A model generated the notes under the pieces. The model was not told the origin of the DNA. It saw nothing but the letters and a program-made list of their open reading frames with translations, and did no database searches. The position numbers and the translations under genes are program-made. From contig NZ_MVHE01000002.1 in the NCBI RefSeq assembly GCF_002086155.1, forward strand, positions 124,001 through 188,000: a DNA stretch of 64,000 bases, written 5' to 3'. Source of the DNA: Mycobacterium angelicum (GTDB lineage: Bacteria > Actinomycetota > Actinomycetes > Mycobacteriales > Mycobacteriaceae). Shown here piece by piece: positions 1 through 11,544 of this stretch. Positions within the stretch are counted from its first letter, which is position 1. Each line of letters starts with the position of its first letter.

Positions 1-1127
1 GCGACGGCCACCACCACCATGGCGACCACAAACACCGCGAAACCCGTCCAGCCGTCGTCGTCGCGCGCGGCGAAAATGTGGTTGAGGTTGCGCAACGCCT
101 CCGTCGCAAAGACCAGCGTGACGTGCACGAGGATGAAGAACAGGAAGTACACCAGGACCAGAAAGTGCAGCGAACGGGCGTGCTGAATGCTCAGGCGCTT
201 GCTCAGCCAGTGGACACGTTGCGACAGTGCCGGCGACATGCCCAGTCCGGTGATCAGCGCGGCCGGGGCGGCGATGAAGACTGTGGTGAAGTAGGCCAGC
301 ACCTGTAGACCGTTATAGGCGAGCCACCCGTCGTCATGTGGCCAGTCCAGAGACAGGTACTGGATCGCTACGGACGCGGCGTCGGGGAAGACGTCCCAGC
401 TGGTCGGCGCGATGTGGCGCCACTGCCCGGTAGCGAACAGCAGCACATAGAAGACCGCGCCGTTGACCAGCCACAGGACGTCTATGCCGAGATGCCACCA
501 CCGCGCGAGTCCAATGGAGTGGCGAAATCCAGGCAATCCGAACTGAGGGGGCAGCGCCACGGTGTCGGAGTTAGCGGTCCACAGCGGATCGTCGGGAACG
601 GGCGGACCGACCCGCAGCCACTCATCCTTGCCCGGAGTGGCATTGCGGCTGAAGTACAGCCGCGGGTGATCGCACAAAATCTGGATGCCGGACCGGATGA
701 TGAACATCATCATGAAGAGGTTGAAAAAGTGCGTCCAGCCAATCCAGGCCGGCAACGTGGGCCTGGCGTGCTTGACGTCGGTTCCGGGGTAACGCTGAAT
801 AAATGACTGCACCGCCGGCATGTTGTGCAGCCCTTTGCCTATCGCCACGGCGGCCACCAGTAGAGCGAAGCCGATGGGTATCAGCCACAACAGGTTGAAC
901 CATTTGTCGCGCCCGACCCGCAGCCGCGGCGCAGTAGCCCGCCGAGTGAGGTCGAAGCCGCCTCCATAGGTCTCGACATCGACGACGTCCTCGGCGCTAT
1001 GGACCTCCTTGGCGTAATCGACGCCAAGTTGTCGTTCCAGCCGGGCGATTTCGGCTGCCGTGGCGGGCGGTAGTGCCGTCCCCGCAGAGTCAGCCACGCG
1101 ATCAGCGTCTTCACCAGTGATGCTCAC
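1..1127 (-). CDS. Membrane cytochrome b (b561/thiosulfate-reductase type), partial at 3' end
   Basis: The minus-strand frame from a GTG at 1127 stays open to the window edge (375 codons), so the C-terminus is missing. An in-frame TAA lies just upstream of the GTG, which makes it the first usable start. A hydrophilic N-terminus is followed by a helix at about residues 79-98 (NLLWLIPIGFALLVAAVAIG) and several more. Histidines sit in or near helices (WTHFFNLF, RWWHLG, ARSLHF, FILVHV), as expected for a di-heme membrane cytochrome b. Such proteins pass electrons between quinone and a molybdopterin oxidoreductase, and in actinobacteria can be fused to one; the missing C-terminus would decide. I know of no equivalent beside malQ in M. 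tuberculosis. The family call is my reading of helices and histidines, not a search result. Confidence 0.7.
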   Translation of the reverse strand, partial: MSITGEDADRVADSAGTALPPATAAEIARLERQLGVDYAKEVHSAEDVVDVETYGGGFDLTRRATAPRLRVGRDKWFNLLWLIPIGFALLVAAVAIGKGLHNMPAVQSFIQRYPGTDVKHARPTLPAWIGWTHFFNLFMMMFIIRSGIQILCDHPRLYFSRNATPGKDEWLRVGPPVPDDPLWTANSDTVALPPQFGLPGFRHSIGLARWWHLGIDVLWLVNGAVFYVLLFATGQWRHIAPTSWDVFPDAASVAIQYLSLDWPHDDGWLAYNGLQVLAYFTTVFIAAPAALITGLGMSPALSQRVHWLSKRLSIQHARSLHFLVLVYFLFFILVHVTLVFATEALRNLNHIFAARDDDGWTGFAVFVVAMVVVAV

Positions 1128-1194
1128 TGCCCGAAATTACAACTTTAGTTGCGCTAGAGCAAACAAATCGGACGCAAAACGCTCAATATCGCCG

Positions 1195-3354
1195 TTAATG
1201 GCCGGTCACCGCCTGGACAGCGTCGGCGAGGGTGGCGGCCCCGCGGTCAGTGAAGATGTCCTCGAGCAGGATCTGCCGGCCGTCGGGGCCGGTCAGCGGA
1301 ACCCGCCAGTTGGGATATTCGTCGGTGGTGCCGGGCTGATTCTGGGTCCGGCGGTCACCGACCGCATCGGTCAGCGCCACACCCAACAAACGCGACGGTG
1401 TGCGCCCGAGATATCGGTACAGAGCAAGAATCGTCTCTTCCGGGTCGTCATTAGCGTCTTCGCCGGCTTCGAGCAGGCCGACCCGGCGCAACTCGGCCGT
1501 CCACGCCTCGAGCTCGGCCCGGCTCGATTCGAGTTCGGCTGCCACCGGCCGGGTCAACAACCCCAGTGATTCGCGCAGCCGCACGTGATCGCCGGCCAGA
1601 TAACCCGCGGTCGGTGGCAGGTCGTGGGTGGTCACCGACGACAAGCAGTACTCCCGCCAGCGCTCGGCGGGCAGCGGCCCGCCATTTCCGTCTCGATCCT
1701 GCTCGAACCAGAGAATCGAGGTGCCCAACAGGCCGCGTAGTAAGAGGTAGTCGCGCACCCAGGGTTCCACGGTGCCCAGATCCTCGCCGACGACAACCGC
1801 CCCGGCACGATGCGCCTCCAGGGCAACGATGCCGATCATCGCCTCATGGTCGTAGCGCACGTAGGTGCCCTCGGTCGGCGGCACGCCCTCGGGAATCCAC
1901 CACAGCCGAAACAGTCCGATGATGTGGTCGATGCGTACGCCGCCGGCGTGGCGCAGCACATTCTGGATCAACGCCCGAAATGGACGGTATTCCTGCTCAT
2001 CGAGTCGGTCTGGGCGCCAGGGAGGTTGCGACCAATCCTGGCCGAGCTGGTTGAACTCATCCGGCGGCGCGCCTGCGGTCACGCCCAGCGCCAGTACATC
2101 CTGCAGCGCCCAGGCGTCAGCCCCGTTAGGGTGCACGCCGACGGCGAGGTCGTGCATGATGCCCAACGCCATTCCGGCCCGGACGGCCTGCGATTGAGCA
2201 GCGGCGAGCTGCTCGTCGAGCTGCCATTGCAGCCAGCGGTGGAAGTCAACCGCTTCCTTATGTTTATTGACGAACTTGGCCACCCCCGCAGCGTCTGGAT
2301 GCTGCAGCGATTTCGGCCAGCGATGCCAGTCGCCGCCGTACTCCTCGGCCAGCGCACACCAGGTGGCGAAGTCGTCCAAGGCGCGCCCTTCCCGGGCGCG
2401 GAACGCGGCATAGGACAACTCGCGCCCGGCTGAGCGCGGTACCCGGTGGATGAGCTGCAGCGCGGCGCGCTTGGCGGTCCAGGCCGCGTCACGGTCGATC
2501 GCGTCGAGCCGATCCGCACGGTCTTGCACCTGGTCGCGCAGCTGGCGCACCCTGCTGCGCTTGGGCAGGTCGACGATTTCGGGGATGGCCTCGACCCGTA
2601 GGTAAAGGGGATTGACGAAGCGCCGTGACGTCGGCAAGTACGGTGACGGCTCCATCGGAGCGCCCGGTCCCGACGGCGCCGCCGCGTGCAAGGGATTGAC
2701 CAGGACATAGTCGGCGCCGTGCGCCGAGGCCGACCACAGCGCCAGATCTGCGAGGTCGGTGAGGTCGCCGATGCCCCACGAGCGTCGGGACCGCACGCTG
2801 TAGAGCTGGGTGGCCAGGCCCCAGGCGCGGCGGGCACCGAGTCGCTCGGGCAGCCCGAGCCAATCCGGCGTCACGATGAGGGCGGTGCTGGCCTGGTGGT
2901 CGCCGGAACGCAGCTGCACCCGGTGGTAGCCGAGCGGCAGGTCGGCGGGCAACACGAAGCTGGCCTCGCCGATCCAGCGGCCGTCCAGATCGAACGGCGG
3001 AGTGAAGTTGTCTACCTGGATCAGCCCGCCCCGCACGGTGCCGTCCTCGAGCTGCAACCTGACTTCGGCCGGAGCGCCGTGTGTCACATGCACCCAAAAG
3101 CGCGTTTGGGCGCCGGCGCGGCCCACGATGGTCGGCGGCAACGGGCGTGCCCAATACGAGCGCAGCTGGGCAGTCAAGGCGGCGTTGCGCTGCTGCTCGG
3201 TGTCGGCCGCAACACCCAGGGCGGCCAGTACGGCGACCAGCGTGGTCTCCGGAACGAGCACCTGCCGGCCGGTCCAGTCGTCATAGCCGGTGGCGATGCC
3301 GAATCGCCGGGCCAGTTCGACCAGCGAGGGCGCAAGCTCAGTCATGTCGCCCAT
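1195..3354 (-). CDS. malQ: 4-alpha-glucanotransferase (amylomaltase, GH77)
   Basis: MalQ transfers alpha-1,4-glucan segments in the cytoplasm during maltodextrin and glycogen turnover. The 719-aa product matches the length of M. tuberculosis Rv1781c. GH77 catalytic motifs are intact: RIDHIIGLFRLW with nucleophile Asp476, VVGEDLG with acid/base Glu524, and TTHDLPP with Asp578. The N-terminal ~150 residues form the extra domain usual in actinobacterial MalQ. An alternative ATG three codons downstream (3345, MTELAP) matches the mycobacterial start I remember and may be the real one. It is divergent from eccB5 across 304 bp, as in M. tuberculosis. Confidence 0.95.
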   Translation of the reverse strand: MGDMTELAPSLVELARRFGIATGYDDWTGRQVLVPETTLVAVLAALGVAADTEQQRNAALTAQLRSYWARPLPPTIVGRAGAQTRFWVHVTHGAPAEVRLQLEDGTVRGGLIQVDNFTPPFDLDGRWIGEASFVLPADLPLGYHRVQLRSGDHQASTALIVTPDWLGLPERLGARRAWGLATQLYSVRSRRSWGIGDLTDLADLALWSASAHGADYVLVNPLHAAAPSGPGAPMEPSPYLPTSRRFVNPLYLRVEAIPEIVDLPKRSRVRQLRDQVQDRADRLDAIDRDAAWTAKRAALQLIHRVPRSAGRELSYAAFRAREGRALDDFATWCALAEEYGGDWHRWPKSLQHPDAAGVAKFVNKHKEAVDFHRWLQWQLDEQLAAAQSQAVRAGMALGIMHDLAVGVHPNGADAWALQDVLALGVTAGAPPDEFNQLGQDWSQPPWRPDRLDEQEYRPFRALIQNVLRHAGGVRIDHIIGLFRLWWIPEGVPPTEGTYVRYDHEAMIGIVALEAHRAGAVVVGEDLGTVEPWVRDYLLLRGLLGTSILWFEQDRDGNGGPLPAERWREYCLSSVTTHDLPPTAGYLAGDHVRLRESLGLLTRPVAAELESSRAELEAWTAELRRVGLLEAGEDANDDPEETILALYRYLGRTPSRLLGVALTDAVGDRRTQNQPGTTDEYPNWRVPLTGPDGRQILLEDIFTDRGAATLADAVQAVTGH

Positions 3355-3658
3355 CTTGCGTGGCGTCGCCGGGTGCGGGGGCGACAGGGGCGCTTTCGCC
3401 GGAAACGGCCGCCAAGGCGCTCCGATTACTTCGCAGGTCAGGGCCTTGCATGCGGCCTAGACACGGAAGTTTTCGGCTCAACAGGCCGACGCGGCAAATC
3501 GCCGCTACCATGCCCAGTGGAGACACGGCGAAATCTTGGGGGATCCAGCGTGGTCGGCGTCGCGTGACGGCGTGTGTGTGGGTGCCCTACGGTTATCGAA
3601 GTGCATAAATATGCAGGTCATTAACCAGGCGTTTTAACAGACCGGATGGTGAAATAAC
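3355..3658. promoter_or_regulatory. malQ / eccB5 divergent intergenic region with 14-bp palindrome
   Basis: No convincing gene is present. The region should hold the promoters of malQ and of the eccB5-eccC5 unit. At 3602-3615 there is a perfect inverted repeat, TGCATA-AA-TATGCA, 43 bp upstream of the eccB5 start. It lies in an A/T-rich patch and could be an operator or overlap a -10 element. No clear Shine-Dalgarno precedes the eccB5 GTG. Confidence 0.5.
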
Positions 3659-5179
3659 GTGGCTGAAGAGAGCCGGGGGCAGCGGGGGTCGGGGTACGGC
3701 CTCGGGCTATCGACGCGAACCCAGGTGACCGGTTACCAGTTCCTGGCCCGCCGCACCGCAATGGCGTTGACCCGGTGGCGCGTCCGGATGGAGATCGAGC
3801 CGGGCCGGCGCCAAACGCTGGCGGTGGTCGCGTCGATATCGGCAGCGTTGGTGATCTGTCTAGGTGCGCTGCTGTGGTCGTTCATCAGCCCGTCCGGCCA
3901 GATAAACGAGTCGCCGATCATTGCCGACCGGGACTCCGGTGCGCTTTACGTCCGAGTCGGCGACCGGCTCTACCCGGCCCTGAATTTGGCGTCTGCGCGG
4001 CTGATCACCGGGCGGGCCGACAATCCGCACCTGGTCAAGGCCAGCCAGATCGCCAGCCTGCCGCACGGGCCACTGGTCGGCATCCCCGGTGCACCATCGG
4101 AATTCGCGCCGAAGAGTCCAACCGCGTCGTCGTGGCTGGTGTGTGACACCGTGGCCACTTCAACCGGTGTCGGGACCCCCGGCGGAGTGACGGTGACCGT
4201 CATCGACGGCACCCCCGACCTGACCAACCACCGGCGGACCCTGACCGGATCGGACGCCGTCGTACTCAACTACGGCGGCAACACCTGGGTTATCCGGGAA
4301 GGACGCCGCTCGAAGATCGACGCGACCGACCGGTCGGTGCTGTTGCCGCTGGGTCTCACACCGGAACAAGTCAGCCAGGCCAAGCCGATGAGTCACGCGC
4401 TTTACGACGCGTTGCCGGTCGGACCCGAATTGCTGGTGCCCGAGGTGCCCAACGTGGGTGCACCGGCGACCTTCCCGGGTGCGCCCGGCCCGGTCGGCAC
4501 CGTACTGGTGACTCCGCAAATCAGTGGGCCGCAACAGTATTCGCTGGTGCTGGTGGACGGTGTGCAGACGCTGCCGCCGCTGGTGGCCCAGATCATGCAG
4601 AACGCGGGGCGGCCCGGCAACACCAAGCCGGTGACGATAGAACCGTCGGCGCTGGCGAAGATGCCGGTCGTCAACAGGCTGGATCTATCCGCTTACCCGG
4701 ACAACCCGTTGAACGTGCTGGACATCCGGGAGAACCCGTCGACCTGCTGGTGGTGGGAACGGACCGCCGGTGAGAACCGGGCCCGGGTGCAAGTAATCGC
4801 CGGACCAACCCTTCCGATCTCACAACACGAAATGAAAAGGGTTGTGTCGCTGGTGAAAGCCGATATGACCGGACGCGAAGCCGACCAGGTGTACTTCGGC
4901 CCCAACTTCGCGAACTTCGTCGCCGTCACCGGTAACAACCCGGCCGCTCAAACAGTGGAATCGTTGTGGTGGCTCACCAATGCCGGCGCCCGGTTCGGAG
5001 TGGAAGACAGTAAGGAAGCACGTGACGCCCTGGGCCTGACGTTGCAGCCGAGTTTGGCGCCGTGGGTGGCGCTGCGACTGCTGCCTCAAGGTCCGACGCT
5101 GTCTCGAGCTGACGCCCTGGTCGAGCACGACACCCTGCCCATGGACATGACCCCTGCAGAGTTGGTGGTACCGAAGTGA
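3659..5179 (+). CDS. eccB5: ESX-5 type VII secretion membrane protein EccB5
   Basis: EccB5 is a core inner-membrane component of the ESX-5 translocation channel, with a large periplasmic domain. The 506-aa product has a short cytoplasmic N-terminus, one transmembrane helix at about residues 53-76 (starting TLAVVASISAALVICLGALL) and a long periplasmic part of repeat-type folds. Length equals M. tuberculosis Rv1782. The start is GTG at 3659 (MAEESRGQRG). It overlaps eccC5 by 4 bp (GTGA), so the two are translationally coupled and probably produced in fixed ratio. Confidence 0.97.
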   Translation: MAEESRGQRGSGYGLGLSTRTQVTGYQFLARRTAMALTRWRVRMEIEPGRRQTLAVVASISAALVICLGALLWSFISPSGQINESPIIADRDSGALYVRVGDRLYPALNLASARLITGRADNPHLVKASQIASLPHGPLVGIPGAPSEFAPKSPTASSWLVCDTVATSTGVGTPGGVTVTVIDGTPDLTNHRRTLTGSDAVVLNYGGNTWVIREGRRSKIDATDRSVLLPLGLTPEQVSQAKPMSHALYDALPVGPELLVPEVPNVGAPATFPGAPGPVGTVLVTPQISGPQQYSLVLVDGVQTLPPLVAQIMQNAGRPGNTKPVTIEPSALAKMPVVNRLDLSAYPDNPLNVLDIRENPSTCWWWERTAGENRARVQVIAGPTLPISQHEMKRVVSLVKADMTGREADQVYFGPNFANFVAVTGNNPAAQTVESLWWLTNAGARFGVEDSKEARDALGLTLQPSLAPWVALRLLPQGPTLSRADALVEHDTLPMDMTPAELVVPK

Positions 5180-8100
5180 AACGTGGATTTGCGCGACCGA
5201 CAGCCGAAAGGCCTCCGGTAATCAAGCCGGAGAACATCGTCCTGCCAACGCCCCTGAGCATTCCGCCGCCAGAGGGCAAGCCGTGGTACATGATCGTGAT
5301 CGGCGTCGTCGTGATCGGCCTGCTGGGCGGCATGGTGGCCATGACCTTTGCCAGTGGGTCACACGTGTTCGGCGGCGTCGGTTCGATATTCCCCATCTTC
5401 ATGGTCGGCGGCATGATGATGATGATGTTCGGCGGCCGGATGGGCGGCCAGCAGCAGATGAGCCGGCCGAAATTGGACGCCATGCGCGCCCAGTTCATGC
5501 TGATGCTGGACATGCTCCGCGAGACGGCGCAGGAGTCGGCCGACAGTATGGACGCCAACTACCGGTGGTTTCACCCGGCGCCCACCACGCTGACCGCGGC
5601 CGTGGGCTCGTCCCGGATGTGGGAGCGCAAACCGGACGGCAAGGACCTCAACTTCGGCGTCGTCCGCGTCGGTGTTGGCATGACGCGTCCCGAGGTGACC
5701 TGGGGTGAGCCACAGAACATGCCGACCGACATCGAGCTGGAGCCGGTGACGGGCAAGGCGCTTCAGGAGTTCGGACGCTACCAAAGCGTCGTCTACAACC
5801 TGCCGAAGATGGTTTCAGTGCTGGTTGAGCCGTGGTACGCATTGGTCGGCGAACGCGAGCAGGTGCTGGGGTTGATGCGCGCGATCATCTGCCAGCTGGC
5901 GTTCTCCCATGGACCCGACCATGTCCAGATGATCGTGGTCAGTTCCGATTTGGACAAGTGGGACTGGGTCAAATGGCTGCCACACTTCGGTGATTCGCGG
6001 CGCCACGACGCGGCCGGCAACGCCCGGATGGTGTACAGCTCGGTGCGCGAGTTCGCCGCCGAACAAGCCGAATTGTTCGCCGGCCGTGGGTCGTTCACGC
6101 CCCGGCATGCGAGCTCATCGGCGCAAACTCCGACACCGCACCACGTGATCATCGCCGACGTCGATGACCCGCAATGGGAGTACGTGATCAGCGCCGAGGG
6201 TGTGGACGGGGTGACGTTCTTCGATTTGACCGGCTCCTCGATGTGGACGGAGGTCCCCGAGCGGAAGTTGCAGTTCGACGAGGTCGGTGTGATCGAAGCC
6301 CTGCCTCGCGACCGTGACACCTGGATGGTGATCGACGACAAGGCGTGGTTCTTCGCGCTCAGCGACCAGCTCACCATCGCCGAGGCCGAGGAGTTCGCTC
6401 AAAAGCTGGCCCAATGGCGGCTCGCCGAGGCCTACGAAGAGATCGGCCAGCGGGTTGCCCACATCGGCGCGCGAGACATCTTGTCCTACTACGGCGTTGA
6501 CGATCCATCGAATATCGACTTCGACGCGCTGTGGGGGAGCCGCACTGACAGCATGGGCCGTTCGAGACTGCGGGCGCCATTCGGCAACCGGTCTGACAAC
6601 GGTGAGTTGCTGTTCTTGGACATGAAGTCGCTCGACGAGGGCGGCGACGGCCCGCACGGTGTCATGTCGGGCACCACCGGTTCGGGTAAGTCGACACTGG
6701 TGCGGACCGTTATCGAGTCGCTGATGCTCGGTCATCCGCCCGAGGAACTGCAATTCGTGCTGGCTGACCTCAAGGGTGGTTCGGCCGTTAAGCCGTTCGC
6801 CGGCGTACCGCACGTGTCTCGGATCATCACCGACCTGGAAGAAGACCAGGCACTGATGGAACGTTTCCTGGACGCGCTGTGGGGCGAGATCGCGCGCCGC
6901 AAGGCGATCTGCGACAGCGCCGGTGTCGACGACGCCAAAGAGTACAACTCGGTACGGGCCAGGATGCGCGCACGCGGGCAGGACATGGCGCCGCTGCCGA
7001 TGCTGGTGGTGGTCATCGACGAGTTCTACGAGTGGTTCCGGATCATGCCGACGGCCGTCGACGTCCTCGACTCGATCGGCCGGCAGGGTCGCGCCTACTG
7101 GATCCACCTGATGATGGCTTCGCAGACCATTGAGAGCCGAGCCGAAAAGCTCATGGAGAACATGGGTTACCGCCTGGTGCTGAAGGCGCGTACCGCCGGT
7201 GCGGCGCAGGCGGCCGGCGTGCCGAACGCGGTCAACCTACCTGCCCAGGCCGGTCTGGGATACTTCCGTAAGAGCCTCGAGGACATCATCAGGTTCCAGG
7301 CCGAGTTCCTGTGGCGCGACTATTTCCGCCTCAGCAGCATCGACGGCGAGGAAGCGCCGGTGCTGGTGCACAACATCGACTATGTGCGCCCGCAACTGTT
7401 CACCAACGATTTCACCCCACTCGAGGTGAGCGTTGGCGGCCCGGAGGTCGAACCGGTGGCCGCCTACACCAACGGCGAGGTGCACGCCGCCGACGGCGAA
7501 GCCGAGGAAGAAGAAGGCGGAATTCGCACGCCGAAGGTCGGCACGGTGATCATCGATCAGCTGCGCAGGATCAATTTCGAGCCGTACCGGCTCTGGCAGC
7601 CTCCGTTGACGAAACCCGTCCCCATCGACGAGTTGGTCAACCGGTTCCTCGGCCGCCCGTGGCACAAGGATTACGGCACCGCGAGGGATCTGGTGTTCCC
7701 GATCGGGATCATCGACCGCCCGTTCAAGCACGACCAGCCGCCATGGACGGTCGACACCTCCGGTCCCGGTGCCAACGTCTTGATTCTGGGTGCCGGCGGT
7801 TCGGGCAAGACGACCGCGCTGCAGACGCTGATCTGTTCGGCGGCGCTGACGCACACGCCCGAGCAGGTGCAGTTCTACTGCCTGGCTTACAGCAGCACCG
7901 CATTGACGACGTTGGCTCAGCTGCCGCACGTGGGTGAGGTGGCCGGTCCGACGGATCCGTACGGTGTGCGCCGGACGGTGGCCGAGCTGTTGGCCCTGGT
8001 CCGCGACCGCAAGCGCACCTTCCTGGAATGCGGCATCGCGTCGATGGATATGTTCCGGCGCCGCAAGTTCGCCGGGGAGGCCGGACCGGTGCCCAACGAC

Positions 8101-9339
8101 GGCTTCGGCGATGTCTTCCTGGTGATCGACAATTACCGGGCGCTTGCCGAGGAAAACGAGGTGTTGATCGAGCAGGTCAACCTGATCATCAACCAGGGCC
8201 CCTCGTTCGGGGTGCACGTGATCGTCACCGCCGATCGCGAATCCGAACTTCGGCCGCCGGTGCGAAGCGGCTTCGGTTCCCGGGTCGAATTGCGCTTGGC
8301 CGCAGTGGAAGACGCCAAGCTGGTGCGGTCCCGCTTCGCCAAGGACGTACCGGTCAAGCCGGGTCGCGGCATGGTCGCGGTCAACTACGTGCGCTTGGAC
8401 AGCGACCCGCAGGCCGGCCTGCACACGTTGGTGGCCCGTCCGGCGCTGGCCAGTACGGCCGACAACGTCTTCGAATGCGACAGCATCGTTGCGGCGGTCA
8501 GCAGGCTCACCAGCGCCCAGGCACCCCCGGTGCGCAGGCTGCCTGCCCGGTTCGGCGTGGAGCAGGTGCGGGAGCTGGCCGCGCGCGACACCCGCCAGAA
8601 TGTTGGTGCCGGCGGAATCGCTTGGGCCATATCCGAATTGGATCTGCAGCCGGTGTATCTCAACTTCGCCGAGAACTCGCACTTGATGGTGACGGGCCGC
8701 CGCGAGTGTGGGCGTACCACGACGTTGGCCACCATCATGTCCGAGATCGGACGGTTGTATGCGCCCGGCGCCAGCAGCGCACCGCCGCCGCCCGCCGGAC
8801 GGCCTTCTGCGCAGGTATGGCTGGTCGACCCGCGCCGTCAGCTGCTGACCGCACTGGGTTCGGACTATGTCGAGAAGTTCGCCTACAACCTCGACGGCGT
8901 CGTGCAAATGGTCGGTGACCTGGCGGCGGCCTTGGCCGGCCGTGAGCCGCCGCCCGGTCTGTCCGCCGAGCAGCTGCTGTCCCGGTCATGGTGGAGCGGC
9001 CCGGAGATCTTCCTGATCGTCGACGACATTCAGCAGCTGCCGCCAGGTTTCGATTCGCCGCTACACAAGGTGGTTCCGTTCGTAAACCGGGCCGCCGATC
9101 TGGGGTTGCATGTGATCGTCACCCGTTCCTTCGGTGGCTGGTCGTCGGCCGGCAGCGACCCGATGCTGCGGGCCCTGCATCAGGCCAATGCGCCGTTGCT
9201 GGTGATGGACGCCGACCCGGACGAGGGCTTCATCCGAGGCAAGATGAAGGGCGGTCCGCTGCCCCGCGGCCGTGGCCTGCTGATGGCCGAGGACACCGGC
9301 GTGTTCGTCCAGGTGGCAGCCACCGAGGTGCGCAAGTAG
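5176..9339 (+). CDS. eccC5: ESX-5 type VII secretion ATPase EccC5 (FtsK/SpoIIIE type)
   Basis: EccC5 is the motor ATPase of ESX-5: it binds substrate signals and powers export. The 1387-aa product is a single unsplit chain. Two transmembrane helices lie at about residues 37-58 and 64-87, followed by a DUF-type ATPase and three FtsK-like nucleotide-binding domains. P-loops: GTTGSGKS at 499-506 (Lys505), with the Walker B Asp615-Glu616 in VVVIDEFYEW; GAGGSGKT at 872-879 (Lys878); and a degenerate GRRECGRT at 1174-1181, where Arg1180 replaces the lysine. The start GTG overlaps the eccB5 stop. A palindromic terminator follows the stop codon. Confidence 0.97.
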   Translation: MKRGFARPTAERPPVIKPENIVLPTPLSIPPPEGKPWYMIVIGVVVIGLLGGMVAMTFASGSHVFGGVGSIFPIFMVGGMMMMMFGGRMGGQQQMSRPKLDAMRAQFMLMLDMLRETAQESADSMDANYRWFHPAPTTLTAAVGSSRMWERKPDGKDLNFGVVRVGVGMTRPEVTWGEPQNMPTDIELEPVTGKALQEFGRYQSVVYNLPKMVSVLVEPWYALVGEREQVLGLMRAIICQLAFSHGPDHVQMIVVSSDLDKWDWVKWLPHFGDSRRHDAAGNARMVYSSVREFAAEQAELFAGRGSFTPRHASSSAQTPTPHHVIIADVDDPQWEYVISAEGVDGVTFFDLTGSSMWTEVPERKLQFDEVGVIEALPRDRDTWMVIDDKAWFFALSDQLTIAEAEEFAQKLAQWRLAEAYEEIGQRVAHIGARDILSYYGVDDPSNIDFDALWGSRTDSMGRSRLRAPFGNRSDNGELLFLDMKSLDEGGDGPHGVMSGTTGSGKSTLVRTVIESLMLGHPPEELQFVLADLKGGSAVKPFAGVPHVSRIITDLEEDQALMERFLDALWGEIARRKAICDSAGVDDAKEYNSVRARMRARGQDMAPLPMLVVVIDEFYEWFRIMPTAVDVLDSIGRQGRAYWIHLMMASQTIESRAEKLMENMGYRLVLKARTAGAAQAAGVPNAVNLPAQAGLGYFRKSLEDIIRFQAEFLWRDYFRLSSIDGEEAPVLVHNIDYVRPQLFTNDFTPLEVSVGGPEVEPVAAYTNGEVHAADGEAEEEEGGIRTPKVGTVIIDQLRRINFEPYRLWQPPLTKPVPIDELVNRFLGRPWHKDYGTARDLVFPIGIIDRPFKHDQPPWTVDTSGPGANVLILGAGGSGKTTALQTLICSAALTHTPEQVQFYCLAYSSTALTTLAQLPHVGEVAGPTDPYGVRRTVAELLALVRDRKRTFLECGIASMDMFRRRKFAGEAGPVPNDGFGDVFLVIDNYRALAEENEVLIEQVNLIINQGPSFGVHVIVTADRESELRPPVRSGFGSRVELRLAAVEDAKLVRSRFAKDVPVKPGRGMVAVNYVRLDSDPQAGLHTLVARPALASTADNVFECDSIVAAVSRLTSAQAPPVRRLPARFGVEQVRELAARDTRQNVGAGGIAWAISELDLQPVYLNFAENSHLMVTGRRECGRTTTLATIMSEIGRLYAPGASSAPPPPAGRPSAQVWLVDPRRQLLTALGSDYVEKFAYNLDGVVQMVGDLAAALAGREPPPGLSAEQLLSRSWWSGPEIFLIVDDIQQLPPGFDSPLHKVVPFVNRAADLGLHVIVTRSFGGWSSAGSDPMLRALHQANAPLLVMDADPDEGFIRGKMKGGPLPRGRGLLMAEDTGVFVQVAATEVRK

Positions 9340-9354
9340 ACAACTGCTGTCTTC

Positions 9355-10987
<1,633 letters not shown>

Positions 10988-11544
10988 CGACAGCGCGGCC
11001 CGCAGCCTCTGGGCCCTTCGCATGCTGAATTCAAATTTCATGTGCAGCTGACTAGAGTCCGTTTCCGGCCCATTGCAACCGAGCGCCGCGCGGATTCCGC
11101 AGGTCAGCTGGCTGAAACTGAATGGTTATCGAATAGTAATTTAACGGAAGCTGAACTCTGGTTCCCAGGCGATGAATAGTTGGCGAGCCAAGGTCACGAC
11201 GCCGGTTTGGCAATCTAATGTGTTCGATATGCAACGGTTCTGCAACGAAAGAACTGTTGTCTAACGATGTTAAGATGTCGGATTTTTCGAGGCTGAGGGC
11301 GTATTTCGTTGGTCACCGTACACCCGCACGTAGTCGTGGTGGTGACCGTCGATGACCCCTTATCCGCTTGCGGACGCTCGCGCGTAGTCCGGCGGATATC
11401 CAGGGCGTCCAGGCTGAGCCAGCGGGGGATGAGCGTCGGCGACAACGCAACTGCGGCGCGCAATCGAGGCAGGCAGTCAAGAAGTAGGACATGACGAGGG
11501 CGTCGACCGGGTTCGCTCACGCGGGCACGGTCGGCTGAGGAGGG
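10988..11544. promoter_or_regulatory. 557-bp noncoding region upstream of the PPE/PE/esx operon
   Basis: No coding signal is apparent. The middle is A/T-richer than the surroundings. TAAGAT at 11271-11276 fits a mycobacterial -10 (TANNNT), with no clear -35. GGTCACC at 11311-11317 pairs with GGTGACC at 11341-11347, with a CACG/CGTG inner pairing, which would form a hairpin in the leader. The region most likely contains the promoter and long 5' UTR of the first PPE gene. Confidence 0.45.

Noticed and set aside
8701..8718. Degenerate third P-loop of EccC5 (Arg for Lys) as a disabling mutation
   Set aside because: Degenerate distal ATPase domains are common in EccC proteins; the first two P-loops are intact.
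7237..8907. 556-codon open frame antisense to eccC5
   Set aside because: It lies wholly opposite conserved EccC5 ATPase domains and has low-complexity composition.
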